Shown: positions 5,952-6,040 of the stretch, one piece after another | Numbering within the stretch: position 1 is the stretch's first letter | Layout of the letters: every line of letters begins with the position of its first letter | Assembly (NCBI GenBank): GCA_043782425.1 | Contig: JAYWAM010000134.1 | Location: forward strand, 1-6,040 | Reading direction: 5' to 3' | DNA: 6,040 nt | From: JAYWAM01 sp043782425 | GTDB taxonomy: Bacteria; Pseudomonadota; Gammaproteobacteria; Burkholderiales; Usitatibacteraceae | Program-made: the position numbers and the translations under genes | The notes under the pieces: generated by a model | What the model saw: the letters and a program-made list of their open reading frames with translations, nothing else | The model's database searches: none | What the model was told of the DNA's origin: nothing

Positions 5952-6009
5952 TGCTGAAGCGCTCATCACCGCGTTAGCCACCAAGCTGGGTGCGATCCAA
6001 ACTGATGTG

Positions 6010-6030
6010 TAGGAGCGGGCTTGCCCGCGA
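6010..6030. repeat. REP-like palindrome (GTAGGAGCGGGCTTGCCCGC type)
   Basis: GTAGGAGCGGGC (starting about 6009) followed by TTGCCCGCGA contains the palindrome GCGGGC (6015-6020) with GCCCGC (6023-6028). It is preceded by the G-T-A-G tetranucleotide characteristic of REP elements recognised by RAYT (TnpA-REP) transposases. The sequence matches the well-known repeat of Pseudomonas and some other proteobacteria. It is at the window's edge, so I cannot see whether it is part of a head-to-tail or inverted pair (BIME) or followed by a gene. Confidence 0.75.
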
Positions 6031-6040
6031 TAACAGCCAT

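Noticed and set aside
5915..6040. TPP riboswitch upstream of thiS
   Set aside because: I could not find the conserved CTGAGA and downstream THI-box elements on the minus strand.

Overview
The window looks like ordinary chromosome from a moderately GC-rich proteobacterium. A betaproteobacterium of the Nitrosomonadales/Gallionellales type is my best guess. This rests on gene content (an EAL phosphodiesterase, a lipoprotein M48 protease paired with an SH3 protein, a very long DUF349 protein, thiSG) and on the short palindromic repeats between genes. It is inferred from family resemblance, not from a database match. I see no phage, plasmid, CRISPR or transposase gene.

Layout. On the plus strand, positions 1-198 hold the C-terminal tail of an EAL-domain c-di-GMP phosphodiesterase. 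A 188-base gap with an operator-like inverted repeat follows. Next comes a tightly coupled pair: an exported bacterial SH3 protein (387-920) and an M48 zinc-metalloprotease lipoprotein (917-1870), joined by an ATGA overlap. A convergent gap (1871-2030) carries two different repeat-type palindromes, the second of which may end plus-strand transcription. On the minus strand, 2031-4748 encodes a 905-residue, Ala/Arg-rich helical DUF349 protein. An AT-rich gap (4749-4887) is mostly filled by a roughly 100-base element with 12-base perfect inverted ends. The minus-strand genes thiG (4888-5709) and thiS (5711-5914) are separated by one base. The last 126 bases hold the likely thiSG promoter and, at the very end, a REP-like palindrome.

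How the genes work together. The SH3 and M48 genes form a plausible cell-envelope quality-control or peptidoglycan-associated unit. ThiS and ThiG form the sulfur-carrier and thiazole-synthase step of thiamine biosynthesis. The EAL tail and the DUF349 gene have no evident functional link to these. The most notable non-coding feature is that three of the four larger non-coding stretches contain a different short dispersed-repeat type, and one abuts the stop codon of thiG, whose C-terminus looks extended. I did not find a convincing new biological system.
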